This document shows positions 8,715 through 16,925 of a stretch of 64,000 nt of DNA, piece by piece. The notes under the pieces are model-generated. The model worked only from the letters and a program-made list of their open reading frames with translations. It did not search any database and was not told the DNA's origin. The first letter of the stretch is position 1. The number at the start of each line of letters is the position of its first letter. A program made the translations under genes and the position numbers. The stretch is taken from contig NZ_JASCIR010000002.1 of the NCBI RefSeq assembly GCF_029968095.1, positions 1 through 64,000 on the forward strand. The letters are read 5' to 3'. The stretch is from Streptomyces solicavernae (lineage in GTDB: Bacteria; Actinomycetota; Actinomycetes; Streptomycetales; Streptomycetaceae).

Positions 8715-11700
8715 CCGCCCTGCTCGAACCCGCCACCGAGGCCCTGCCGGTGGCGGGGCTCCCGCTCACCGCCGCCCAGTCCGGCATGTGGTTCGCGCAG
8801 GCCCTGGACCCCCAGAGCCCCGCGCAGAACACCGCCGAGTGCATCGAGATCCACGGCCCCGTCGAGCCCCGGCTGTTCGCGCGGGCCCTGCGCCGCGTCG
8901 CCGGTGAGGCGGACGCGCTGCGGGTCCGGCTGGCCGAGACCGCCGAAGGGCCGCGCCAGCTCCCGCTCGCCCTCGGCTCAGACGACCCCGCGGACCCGGC
9001 CCGCTTCCCGTTCGAGGAGTACGACCTGCGCGGCGCCGCCGACCCGGACGCCACCGCCCGCGCCCGCATGCGCGAGGACCTGGCGCGCCCCTTCGACCTG
9101 GCCGCCGGGCCGCTGTTCCAGCACGCCCTGTTCCGGGTCGCCGACGAGCGCCGGCTCTGGTTCCAGCGCGTCCACCACGCCGTGATGGACGGCTTCGGCT
9201 ACTCGCTGCTCGCCCGCCGCACCGCCGAGGTCTACACCGCGCTCGCCGCCGGCGACGAGCCGGGCCCGAGCCCCTTCGGCCGCCTCACCGACCTCGTCGC
9301 CGAGGACGCCGCGTACCGCAGCTCCCAGGCGTACGAGACGGACCGCGCGCACTGGAACGCGGCGTTCGCGGACCGGCCCGAGGCCGTGAACCTCGCCGGG
9401 CGCACCGCCCTGCCGTCCCGCACCTTCCACCGCCGCACCGCGCACATCGGCGCCGAACTCTCCGACCGGCTCAAGGAGTTGGCCGCCGGGGTGCGCGCCA
9501 CCTGGCCCGAGGTGCTGATCGCCGCGCAGGCCCTGTACCTGTCCCGCGCCACGCACACCGAGGAGGTCGTGCTCGGCCTGCCGATGATGGGCCGCATGGG
9601 CTCGGCCGCGCTGCGCATCCCCGGCATGGTCATGAACGTGCTGCCGCTGCGCCTCACCGTCGCCCCGCACGCCACCTTCGCCGAGCTGACCCGGCAGGTC
9701 GTCCTCGGCATCCGCGCCGCCCGCAAGCACCAGCGCTACCGGTACGAGGAGATCCGCCGCGACCTCGGCCTGCTCGGCGAGGGCCGCGCCCTGGTCGGCC
9801 CGCTCGTCAACGTCATGCCGTTCGACTACGGCCTGACCTTCGCCGGGGCGCCGAGCACGGCCCACAACCTGTCCGCGGGCCCGGTGGACGACCTCACCGT
9901 CAACATCTACGACCGCGCCGACGGCAGCGGCCTGCGCATCGACCACGACGGCAACCCCGCCCTGTACAAGGAGCACGAACTCGGCGTCCACCAGCGCCGT
10001 TTCCTCGCACTCCTGGCCCGGATCGCCGCGGCCGACCCGCACGAGCCGCTGGCCCGCCACGGCATCTGCACCGGCGCCGAACGCGCCCTGGTCCTCGACG
10101 AGTTCAACGCCACCGCGCGGGACGTGCCCCCGACCACCCTCATCGGCCCCATCGAGGCCCAGGCCGCCCGCACCCCGGACGCGCCCGCGCTCGTCTTCGA
10201 CGGCAGCACGCTCACGTACGGCGAACTCAACGCCCGCGCCAACCGGCTCGCGTGGCACCTCGCCGAGCTGGGTGTGCGGCCGGGGGCGCTCGCCGCCGTC
10301 GCCGTGCCGCGCTCCCTCGACCTGGTCGTCGCCCTGCTCGCCGTGGCCAAGGCGGGCGGCGCCTATCTGCCGCTCGACCCGGACTACCCGGCGGAACGCC
10401 TCGCCCACATGGTCGAGGACGCCCGGCCCGCCGTCGTGATCGCGGACACCGCCGCCCGCGTTCCCGCCGGGGTCGGCGTACCGGCCGTGGTTCTCCAGGG
10501 TCTGGACGTGAGCGGCGAGTTGCCGGTCAACCCGCCGCGCGCGCTCACCCCGCAGCATCCCGCGTACGTCATCTACACCTCCGGCTCCACCGGCCGCCCC
10601 AAGGGCGTCGTCGTGCCGCACGGGGCGATCGACAACCGGCTGCGCTGGATGCAGGCGGAGTATCCGCTCGGGCCCGGCGACCGGGTGCTGCAGAAGACGC
10701 CGTCCGGGTTCGACGTGTCCGTGTGGGAGTTCTTCTGGGCCCTTCGGGTCGGCGCCACGATCGTGATGGCCGCGCCCGGCGGCCACAAGGACCCCGCCTA
10801 CCTGGCCCGCACCATCCGCGAACAGGCGGTCACCACCTGCCACTTCGTGCCGTCCATGCTCCAGGTGTTCCTCGCCGAGCCGGGCGCCGCCGACTGCACC
10901 GGCCTGCGCCGCGTGTTCTGCAGCGGCGAGGCCCTGCCCCGCGAGACCGTCCAGGAGTTCGGCCGCACCCTGCCCGAGGTGGAGCTGCACAACCTGTACG
11001 GGCCGACCGAGGCCGCCGTCGACGTCACGTACCACCCGTGCGACACCCGGCCTGCCGTCGCGGGGCCGGTACCGATCGGCAAGCCCGTGTGGAACACCCG
11101 CCTCTACGTCCTGGACGCGGCGCTGCAGCCGTGCCCGCCCGGCGTGCCCGGCGAACTCCACCTCGCGGGCGTCCAGTTGGCCACCGCGTACCTGGGCCGC
11201 CCCGCCCTCACCGCGTCCCGTTTCGTCGCCGACCCGTACGGACCGGCCGGCAGCCGCATGTACCGTACCGGCGACCTGGCGCGCTGGACCGAGCACGGCG
11301 AGATCGAGTACCTGGGCCGCACCGACCACCAGGTCAAGCTGCGCGGACTGCGCATCGAACTCGGCGAGATCGAGACCGAGCTGGCCGCCCGCGAGGGCAT
11401 CACCGGCGCCTGCGTCCTGGTCCGCGAGGACCGGCCCGGCGACCAGCGCCTCGTCGGCTACGTGACCGGGCCCCATGCAGAGGCCTTTGACGCTGACGCC
11501 GTACGCGACCGCCTCGCGCAGACCCTGCCCGACTACATGGTCCCCGGCGCCCTCGTCGTCCTCGACGACTTCCCGCTCAGCCCCAACGGCAAGCTGGACC
11601 GCAAGGCCCTGCCCGCGCCCGCGCAGGCCGCCACCGGCACCGGGCGCGCGCCCCGGGACCCGCGCGAGGAGACCCTGACCCGGCTCTTCGCCGAAGTCCT

Positions 11701-12679
11701 GGGACAGGACCGACTGAGCGTGGGCATGGACGATGGATTCTTCGACCTGGGCGGCACCTCGCTGCTCGCCGCCCGCCTGGTCCGCCGCATCCGCGACACC
11801 CTCGGCGCCGACCTCGCCATCGGCGCGCTGTTCCAGGCCCAGACCCCGGCCGCGCTCGCCGCCCAGCTGGACGCCGGGCTCGGCAACGACGCGGTGCTCC
11901 GCACGCTCCTCCCGCTGCGCACCGCCGGCAGCCGCACCCCGCTGTTCGTCTTCCACCCGGCGGGCGGCCTCAGCTGGTGCTACTCGGGGCTGCTCGCCCG
12001 CCTCGACCCGGACCAGCCGGTGTACGGACTCCAGGCACGCGGACTGCTCGCCGAGGCCGATGCCCACCTGCCCGCGTCCATGGCCGAGATGGCCGCCGAT
12101 TACGTACGGGAACTGCGCACCGTACAGCCGCACGGCCCGTACCGGCTGCTCGGCTGGTCCGTCGGCGGGGTCGTGGCGCACACCGTCGCCGTACTCCTCC
12201 AGGAGGCGGGCGAGGAGGTCGAACTGCTCTCGCTGCTCGACGCCTACCCGTCCGACCAGTGGCAGGACCAGGCCGTCCCCGCCGAGGCCGACGCGCTCAC
12301 CGCACTCCTGCGGATGGCCGGGTACGAGCGCACCGACGAGCTGACCCGCGACGACGTGCTCGCCACCCTGCACCGCGAGGGCAGCGCCCTGGCCGGGCTC
12401 AGCGACACGACCCTGACCGCCGTCGTCGACATCGTGGTCAACAACGCCCACCTGATGCGCGCCCACCGCCACCGGCGCTTCGACGGCGACGTGCTGTTCT
12501 TCACCGCCGCCGCACCCCGCCCGGAGCACTGGCTGACCCCGGACTCCTGGCGGCCGTACATCGGTGGCACCCTGACGGAGCACGCCATCGACTGCCTGCA
12601 CCCGCACCTCACCCAGGCCCCCCACCTGGACGAGATCGTGGACGTCCTCAGCCGCCGCCTCAAGGAGCTCGACCGATGA
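8711..12679 (+). CDS. entF: One-module NRPS with domains C-A(Ser)-PCP-TE (EntF-type)
   Basis: A 1322-residue synthetase. The condensation domain (about 15-440) has HHAVMDG near residue 155. The adenylation domain (about 470-970) has YTSGSTGRPKG, LYGPTEAAVDV and YRTGDLARW. The carrier domain has DLGGTSLLA with the attachment Ser near 1016. The thioesterase (about 1075-1320) has GWSVGG (Ser near 1150) and a late His. Specificity positions read from FDVSVW, HFVPSML, VFCSGE and NLYGPTEAAVDV give D-V-W-H-F-S-L-V-D plus the A10 Lys, the code I know for serine in EntF. The single module plus thioesterase implies iterative use, making and cyclising three dihydroxybenzoyl-serine units. Size is close to E. 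coli EntF. Confidence 0.94.
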   Translation: MTALLEPATEALPVAGLPLTAAQSGMWFAQALDPQSPAQNTAECIEIHGPVEPRLFARALRRVAGEADALRVRLAETAEGPRQLPLALGSDDPADPARFPFEEYDLRGAADPDATARARMREDLARPFDLAAGPLFQHALFRVADERRLWFQRVHHAVMDGFGYSLLARRTAEVYTALAAGDEPGPSPFGRLTDLVAEDAAYRSSQAYETDRAHWNAAFADRPEAVNLAGRTALPSRTFHRRTAHIGAELSDRLKELAAGVRATWPEVLIAAQALYLSRATHTEEVVLGLPMMGRMGSAALRIPGMVMNVLPLRLTVAPHATFAELTRQVVLGIRAARKHQRYRYEEIRRDLGLLGEGRALVGPLVNVMPFDYGLTFAGAPSTAHNLSAGPVDDLTVNIYDRADGSGLRIDHDGNPALYKEHELGVHQRRFLALLARIAAADPHEPLARHGICTGAERALVLDEFNATARDVPPTTLIGPIEAQAARTPDAPALVFDGSTLTYGELNARANRLAWHLAELGVRPGALAAVAVPRSLDLVVALLAVAKAGGAYLPLDPDYPAERLAHMVEDARPAVVIADTAARVPAGVGVPAVVLQGLDVSGELPVNPPRALTPQHPAYVIYTSGSTGRPKGVVVPHGAIDNRLRWMQAEYPLGPGDRVLQKTPSGFDVSVWEFFWALRVGATIVMAAPGGHKDPAYLARTIREQAVTTCHFVPSMLQVFLAEPGAADCTGLRRVFCSGEALPRETVQEFGRTLPEVELHNLYGPTEAAVDVTYHPCDTRPAVAGPVPIGKPVWNTRLYVLDAALQPCPPGVPGELHLAGVQLATAYLGRPALTASRFVADPYGPAGSRMYRTGDLARWTEHGEIEYLGRTDHQVKLRGLRIELGEIETELAAREGITGACVLVREDRPGDQRLVGYVTGPHAEAFDADAVRDRLAQTLPDYMVPGALVVLDDFPLSPNGKLDRKALPAPAQAATGTGRAPRDPREETLTRLFAEVLGQDRLSVGMDDGFFDLGGTSLLAARLVRRIRDTLGADLAIGALFQAQTPAALAAQLDAGLGNDAVLRTLLPLRTAGSRTPLFVFHPAGGLSWCYSGLLARLDPDQPVYGLQARGLLAEADAHLPASMAEMAADYVRELRTVQPHGPYRLLGWSVGGVVAHTVAVLLQEAGEEVELLSLLDAYPSDQWQDQAVPAEADALTALLRMAGYERTDELTRDDVLATLHREGSALAGLSDTTLTAVVDIVVNNAHLMRAHRHRRFDGDVLFFTAAAPRPEHWLTPDSWRPYIGGTLTEHAIDCLHPHLTQAPHLDEIVDVLSRRLKELDR

Positions 12680-12879
12680 CCGCCGGACCCGGCCCCTTCG
12701 ACCAGCCGACAGGGGAGCGGGGCCAAGCGCCCACCCACCTGGTGCTGCGCAATATGCGCGCCGAGCACTCCCTGTGGCCCGCCCACACCCCCGGCCCGGA
12801 GGGCTGGCGGGTGACGCACGGCCCCGCCCCGTACGAGGAGTGCGCGGCGCACATCGAGGGTGCGGCGGCGACGGCTTGA
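12676..12879 (+). CDS. MbtH-like NRPS helper protein, C-terminus short
   Basis: A 67-residue MbtH-family protein that would bind and activate the adenylation domain of the neighbouring NRPS. It keeps the family core: FDQP near residue 8, SLWP near 35, GW near 44 and HGPAPYEECAAHIE at the end. Typical members continue with a third conserved Trp in a (N/H)WTDxRP-like tail. Here the reading frame runs into GAAATA and stops, so that Trp is absent. The ATG overlaps the NRPS stop (ATGA) and its own stop overlaps the next start (TTGA). Confidence 0.85.
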   Translation: MTAGPGPFDQPTGERGQAPTHLVLRNMRAEHSLWPAHTPGPEGWRVTHGPAPYEECAAHIEGAAATA

Positions 12880-13649
12880 GCGGGCCCGCACCGGTCGCGG
12901 CCCGGCGGCTGAACGTGCCGCCGGGCCTCCGACTCGGCTCTGCGGACGTGGAGTTGCCGGGCGGGGAATTGGCGGGCGTGGAGTTGCCGGGCGGGGAATT
13001 GCCGGGCGGGGAGTTGGCGGGCGGGGAATTGGCGGGCGTGGAGCTGTGGCTCACCGGCGCCCCCGACCCGGACGGCTTCCGGCTGCTCGACGCCGGCGAA
13101 CGGGCCCGCGCCGAGCGCCTTCGCCGCGCCGCCGACCGGCAGGTGTACGTCGCCGCGCACGCCCTGCTGCGCCGTCTGCTCGGCGCCCGCCTGGACCGTG
13201 ACCCGGCCGGCCTTCGCTTCGTCCGCGAGGCGTGCCCGGGCTGCGGCGCCCCGCACGGCCGCCCCGCCCTGCCGGGCACGCCGGTCCACTTCTCGCTCTC
13301 GCACTCGGGCCAGTACGCCCTGATCGGCCTCGCCGACCGGCCGGTCGGCGTCGACCTCGAAGCGCTCGCGGCGGACGCGCTCGTCGACGACGTGGCGGCG
13401 TCCCTGCACCCGCGCGAGCACGCGGAGCTGTCCTTGCTGCCCCCGGGCCCGCTCCGTACGGCCGCGTTCACGCGCTGCTGGACGCGGAAGGAGGCCTGCC
13501 TGAAGGGCACCGGCGAGGGCATCACGGGCGACGGCCTCCACGACACGTACGTCGGCACGGGCCCGGAACCGCAACCCGTCACCGGCTGGGCGCTCGCGGA
13601 TGTGGCGGTGCCCGAGGGGTATGTGGGGGCGGTCAGCGTCCGCCGCTGA
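12876..13649 (+). CDS. 4'-phosphopantetheinyl transferase, Sfp/EntD type, with repeat-expanded N-terminus
   Basis: Would transfer phosphopantetheine from CoA to the aryl carrier and PCP domains, making the cluster self-sufficient. Motifs: FSLSHSGQYALIGLADRPVGVDLEAL (Mg site GVDLE), and FTRCWTRKEACLKGTGEGI with the WxxKEA signature. The start is uncertain. A TTG at 12876 overlaps the mbtH stop like every other junction in the operon, but codons 25-54 are six copies of a 15-base unit encoding (V/G)EL(P/A)G, and the normal fold appears to begin at VELWLTGAPDPDG, where a GTG at 13038 could also start. The 3' end overlaps the convergent esterase by 17 bases. Confidence 0.86.
   Translation: MSGPAPVAARRLNVPPGLRLGSADVELPGGELAGVELPGGELPGGELAGGELAGVELWLTGAPDPDGFRLLDAGERARAERLRRAADRQVYVAAHALLRRLLGARLDRDPAGLRFVREACPGCGAPHGRPALPGTPVHFSLSHSGQYALIGLADRPVGVDLEALAADALVDDVAASLHPREHAELSLLPPGPLRTAAFTRCWTRKEACLKGTGEGITGDGLHDTYVGTGPEPQPVTGWALADVAVPEGYVGAVSVRR
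12948..13037 (+). repeat. Six tandem 15-base repeats at the 5' end of the PPTase gene
   Basis: Six units of the form GTGGAGTTGCCGGGC or GGGGAATTGGCGGGC run end to end, followed at 13038 by a seventh, diverged unit (GTGGAGCTGTGGCTC) that encodes the first beta-strand of the enzyme. The array therefore looks like an expansion of native codons. Unit length 15 keeps the frame. Confidence 0.9.
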
Positions 13650-14886
13650 GCAACCCCACGATCCCGTCGGCCAGTTCGGTACGCCAGCACAGCCAGTCGT
13701 GGCCGCCGTTGAACTCCCCGTACACCGCGTCCGCGTAGCCCCGCTCGCGCAGCGCGTCCCGCAGGCGGCGGGCGGACGGCAGCAGGGCCCACTCCTGCTC
13801 GCCCGCCGACAGCCAGAAGCGCACCGGCAGCCGCGGCGACTCCCGCACCAGGCCGGTCACCAGCTCCGCCCCGGCCTCGCCCGAGGGCCACCAGAACGAC
13901 CCCGACTGCGCAAGCGCGTTGCCGAAGCGGTGCGGCGCGCGCAGGGCCGCGTACGCCGCCGTCAGGCCGCCGAGGCTCTGGCCCGCGAGGACCGTGCGCG
14001 CAGGGTCGGAGGTGACCGGCAGCCGGTCCGCCGCCCAGGGCAGCAGTTCGTCGGCGAGGAAGCCTGCGAAGCGGTCGTCGCAGCCGAGTTCGGCCCAGCG
14101 GGTGTCGTTGTCCAGGGCCTCCGGGAGCAGCGCCACCAGCGGCGGGACCCGGCCGTCCGCGATCAGGTTGTCGAGCAGCGTGGCCAGGCCGAGCGCGGGC
14201 TGCCAGGACTCGCCGTCGAAGAGGACCAGGACGGGGAGGTCCGCCCGCGTCGCCTCGTGGCCCGGCGGTGTGTACACCCACACCCGCCGCTCGTTGCCCA
14301 GCCGCTCGCTGCGCACCGTGTGCACGCGCACCGCGCCGGCCGGCACGTCCGTCCGCACCCGCCAGTCATCCGCGCGCGGCGCCCTGGGCAGCTCCACGTA
14401 CGAGATCGGGTCCGCGCCCCAACGCCGTTGCAGCGAGCGGGAGTTGAGCGGGTCGACGCGGTGCAGGCGGCGCAGCCACGCCGCGTGCTCGGGCGTGCCC
14501 GGCGCGGCCGGTGCGCCGCCCTCGTCGACGCACAGGCTGTACGTGGCCCGCCAGTCGTCCCGCATCCGCAGCGACCAGTGCCACACGTCCGTGCCCGGCA
14601 CCCGCGCCATCAGGTTGGCCGCCGGGTCGGCCGGGTCCATGACCTTGTTGGGCAGGGCGAGCACGGCCCGCGTCGCGGGGGAGCCGCGCCACAGGAACGT
14701 CACGACCGCGTGGCCGTCCCCGTCCGGCTCCACGAGCGGCGTGCCCGCGTCCGCCGCCGCCCGCCAGAACTCCGCCTCGCCGACCTCGCCCGCCGCGAGC
14801 GCCGCGACCCGCGCGCTCGCCGCCCGCGCCACCGGGTGCGGCCGCGGGAGGCGCGGCGGCCGGCTGGGTTTCACGGACTCGGGCAT
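13633..14886 (-). CDS. fes: Enterochelin (enterobactin) esterase, Fes/IroD family
   Basis: A 417-residue cytoplasmic serine hydrolase predicted to cleave the trilactone of ferric enterobactin so iron can be released. The N-terminal enterochelin-esterase domain (about residues 15-160) is visible around VTFLWRG and LPNKVMDP, followed by an alpha/beta-hydrolase domain with VLVLFDGESW near 225, the nucleophile in LAGQSLGGLTAAY (Ser near 304) and a late His in NGGHDWLCWR. It converges on the biosynthetic operon with a 17-base tail overlap, and has its own iron box upstream at 14933. A trilactone esterase fits the NRPS prediction of a cyclic serine trimer. Confidence 0.93.
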   Translation of the reverse strand: MPESVKPSRPPRLPRPHPVARAASARVAALAAGEVGEAEFWRAAADAGTPLVEPDGDGHAVVTFLWRGSPATRAVLALPNKVMDPADPAANLMARVPGTDVWHWSLRMRDDWRATYSLCVDEGGAPAAPGTPEHAAWLRRLHRVDPLNSRSLQRRWGADPISYVELPRAPRADDWRVRTDVPAGAVRVHTVRSERLGNERRVWVYTPPGHEATRADLPVLVLFDGESWQPALGLATLLDNLIADGRVPPLVALLPEALDNDTRWAELGCDDRFAGFLADELLPWAADRLPVTSDPARTVLAGQSLGGLTAAYAALRAPHRFGNALAQSGSFWWPSGEAGAELVTGLVRESPRLPVRFWLSAGEQEWALLPSARRLRDALRERGYADAVYGEFNGGHDWLCWRTELADGIVGLLSGGR

Positions 14887-14932
14887 GGCTCGGCCTCCGG
14901 GCGGCGACGGGACGGGGCAAGTAAGGCTCGTA

Positions 14933-14951
14933 AGTAAGGCTCACCTTACCT
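14933..14951. promoter_or_regulatory. Iron box upstream of the esterase gene
   Basis: AGTAAGGCTCACCTTACCT is an interrupted palindrome (GTAAGG/CCTTAC) matching the DmdR/IdeR iron-box consensus, 47 bases upstream of the esterase ATG at 14886. The 11-base string AAGTAAGGCTC occurs twice in a row here (14919-14929 and 14932-14942), so an additional half-site lies on the promoter-proximal side. This suggests iron repression of the esterase independent of the main divergent box. Confidence 0.85.
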
Positions 14952-14996
14952 GTTCTTGGCCTGCCGCTCGGGCGCAGTCCGGCCCCTCGTGCCGCG

Positions 14997-15052
14997 CTGA
15001 CCGGAGGCGCCCCGGAGGCGACCCGGAGGCACCCCGGAGGCGCCCGGAGGCG
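14997..15052. repeat. Short tandem repeats of about 10 bases (CCCGGAGGCG-like)
   Basis: The gap between the esterase promoter and the end of the VOC gene contains five imperfect copies of a C(C)CGGAGGCG unit. It is non-coding, adjoins the 3' end of the convergent-facing VOC gene and has no obvious hairpin or T-run. Confidence 0.7.
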
Positions 15053-15502
15053 TCAACGGCGCGGCTCGCCCCGGTACGGGCCGAAGGACCACTTGTTGCC
15101 CTCCGGGTCGGTGATCGCGAACTCCCGGTTGCCGTACGGCTGATCCACGATCTCCATCAGGATCTGCACCCCGGAGCCGGGTGCCGTGAGGCGTTCGTAC
15201 AGCTCGTCGACGTGGTCGGTGACGACGTACGCGCCCAGGGTGCCCGGCTCCAGCGTCCATGGGCCCTTCTTCTCCGGGTCGTAGCTGCCGAGCATGATGC
15301 CGCCGCCCTCCGGCCAGTCGAGCTGGGCGTGGGCGACCTTCCCGCCGTCCTCGTAGACGGCGGTGCGCTCGAAGCCGACGGTGTCGACCAGGAAGTCGAT
15401 CAGGGCGGGAGCGTCGTGCGCGAGGAGGGTGGGCCACACGGTGGGCGCGGGCCGGGCGTCGTCGGACGAGGTCTGCGGGGCGTTCTCTGGGCGGGGAACC
15501 AT
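15053..15502 (-). CDS. VOC-superfamily protein (glyoxalase/bleomycin-resistance fold)
   Basis: A 149-residue protein with one vicinal-oxygen-chelate domain: TLLAHDAPALIDFLVDTVGFERTAVYED at residues 25-52 and ITDPEGNKWSFGPY near the C-terminus. The function is unknown; the fold binds a metal and small hydrophobic ligands, and relatives include PhnB-like proteins. The ATG at 15502 was preferred to an in-frame ATG 99 bases upstream because CATACT, a plausible -10 hexamer, lies exactly six bases before it (leaderless pattern) and the upstream peptide is not domain-like. Confidence 0.82.
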   Translation of the reverse strand: MVPRPENAPQTSSDDARPAPTVWPTLLAHDAPALIDFLVDTVGFERTAVYEDGGKVAHAQLDWPEGGGIMLGSYDPEKKGPWTLEPGTLGAYVVTDHVDELYERLTAPGSGVQILMEIVDQPYGNREFAITDPEGNKWSFGPYRGEPRR

Positions 15503-15508
15503 ATGTCC

Positions 15509-15514
15509 AGTATG
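15509..15514 (-). promoter_or_regulatory. Candidate -10 hexamer (CATACT), leaderless VOC transcript
   Basis: On the minus strand CATACT ends six bases before the ATG at 15502, which would place transcription start at or next to the A of the start codon. No Shine-Dalgarno sequence is seen. Confidence 0.45.
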
Positions 15515-15604
15515 GGACGCGGCGACGGGGTGGGCGAGGCGCCCGATCCACCCCGGCACCCTGGTCCTGATCTGCGGGTGGGCGGCCACGATCGGCGGCA
15601 CGCC

Positions 15605-15820
15605 TCAACGCCGTGGCCCCCGCCGCCCGTTCGTCGCCGTCAGCCCCTCCACCAGCATCCGCAGCACCGCCCGCTGGTGGGCCCGTACGCGCGCATTCGT
15701 ACGGTCGGGGCTCAGCGCCCTGCGCGCGGCGTGGGCCGTGAGGGCGGCGAGGAGCAGGCGCACCAGGGCGCCCGTCACCGCGGCGCCGGCGAGCAGCCAG
15801 AGGGCGAGTCCTGTGAACAT
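15605..15820 (-). CDS. Small single-span membrane protein, unknown function
   Basis: A 71-residue hypothetical protein beginning MFTGLALWLLAGAAVTGALV, i.e. one N-terminal membrane segment, then a basic tail ending NGRRGPRR. The ATG at 15820 has GGAAGG at good spacing; the longer in-frame ATG at 15925 lacks a site and encodes a low-complexity leader. I do not recognise the family. It lies 102 bases upstream of the VOC gene on the same strand. Confidence 0.65.
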   Translation of the reverse strand: MFTGLALWLLAGAAVTGALVRLLLAALTAHAARRALSPDRTNARVRAHQRAVLRMLVEGLTATNGRRGPRR

Positions 15821-15978
15821 CGGGGCACCTTCCGGGAGGGGGGCGAGGTGGACAGGGACCCCAGGTGTACGCCGCCCCCGCCCCGCCCCGCCTCCCCGCA
15901 CCAGCGCTGAAAACCCGGCCCACAACTCCCCGCACCCGCGCGGTTGTTGAAGCCGAGCCGCCTCGGCACGATGCCCGC

Positions 15979-16881
15979 ATGGACGACAAGGACGAGCCGC
16001 GCCCGGGCCCCCGCAGCAAACGGGAGCTGCCCTACCCGTACGACCAGGATCTCTCCGGCGTGCTGCGGCACCTCAACCGGCGGACCCGCCGAGGCCGCAG
16101 CAGCCTCGCGAACCACAAGGTCACCGCCGGGTTCCTCGCCGCCGGGATGCGGCTGCTCGAACGGCATCTCGGCCCCGGCGCCGGGCTGCCCGTGACCAGC
16201 GAGCGGCTGCTGCTCGGCCCGCTGTCGCAGCGCGGCGTGGCGGCGGCGTTCCGGGCGAACCGGCCGCCGTTCCCGCGCGACGGGCGCGCGGAGTCGATGC
16301 TCAGGGACCGCTGGGACCCGCACGCGAACTTCGTCGTCGACCTCATCAACTTCGCGGTGTGGAAGGAGAACTACCGCCCGGAGTTCCGCGCCCAGCGGGC
16401 CGGCACGCTCCACCGCCTCGTGCACGGCCGCAGCGGCACCGACTTCGTCCGGGCCGTGCACGACATCGGCTACCGGCACGCCGCCGACGGCGTGGAGTCG
16501 CCCTCCGTACGCCTCGGCCTGACCCTGATGCTCGCCGCGGACGGCGACGAGGAGGTCGCGCAGATCGTCGCCGGGATCTACCGCGACTACCTCGGCTCGT
16601 GGAAGGAGCTGTACGCGGACGTCCTCAGGCAGCGCGGACTGCGGCTGCGCCCCGGCCTGACCCTGGACGACCTGGCGGACGCGCTGTCCGCGACGAACGA
16701 CGGCACGACGCTGCGGGCCGTCGGCGACCCCGGCTCGGGCGTCGTCGACCACGCCCGCGGCCGCTCCCTGATGGGCACGCTCGCCCTCGCCGTGATCCAC
16801 GCCTTCCTCGAACCGGACGACGACGCGAGCGGCCTCACCCTGGAGCAGGCGGTGGCGCAGCGCTTCGGCGGCGGCCGCTGA
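15979..16881 (+). CDS. Hypothetical protein, alpha-helical, possibly TetR-like
   Basis: A 300-residue protein I cannot assign. It begins MDDKDEPRPGPRSKRELPYPYDQD; codon use is normal for the window. The middle and C-terminal parts are rich in predicted amphipathic helices (FVVDLINFAVWKENYRPEFRAQRAG near 115-140; LGLTLMLAADGDEEVAQIVAGIYRDYLGSW near 178-208), reminiscent of the ligand-binding half of TetR regulators, but no clear helix-turn-helix is visible, so this is only a suggestion. CACGAT lies six bases before the ATG, consistent with a leaderless mRNA. It is convergent with the SPFH gene; three 15-base direct repeats lie at the junction. Confidence 0.75.
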   Translation: MDDKDEPRPGPRSKRELPYPYDQDLSGVLRHLNRRTRRGRSSLANHKVTAGFLAAGMRLLERHLGPGAGLPVTSERLLLGPLSQRGVAAAFRANRPPFPRDGRAESMLRDRWDPHANFVVDLINFAVWKENYRPEFRAQRAGTLHRLVHGRSGTDFVRAVHDIGYRHAADGVESPSVRLGLTLMLAADGDEEVAQIVAGIYRDYLGSWKELYADVLRQRGLRLRPGLTLDDLADALSATNDGTTLRAVGDPGSGVVDHARGRSLMGTLALAVIHAFLEPDDDASGLTLEQAVAQRFGGGR

Positions 16882-16925
16882 CGTCCGGGGTGCTCACGTC
16901 CGGGGTGCTCACGTCCGGGGTGCTC
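16881..16925. repeat. Three perfect 15-base tandem repeats between convergent genes
   Basis: The unit ACGTCCGGGGTGCTC is repeated three times without change, followed by a diverged fourth copy that enters the 3' end of the SPFH gene. It lies immediately after a stop codon. Confidence 0.95.

Noticed and set aside
8978..14281. A very long open frame (1767 codons) on the minus strand opposite the NRPS operon
   Set aside because: It is the mirror of the strong codon bias of entF and neighbours; the translation is low-complexity Arg/Gly/Ala/Pro with no domain, while the plus strand shows clear NRPS motifs.
16881..16925. Possible attachment site or CRISPR remnant
   Set aside because: Three directly abutting 15-mers with no spacer and no integrase or tRNA gene; best seen as another minisatellite of this genome.
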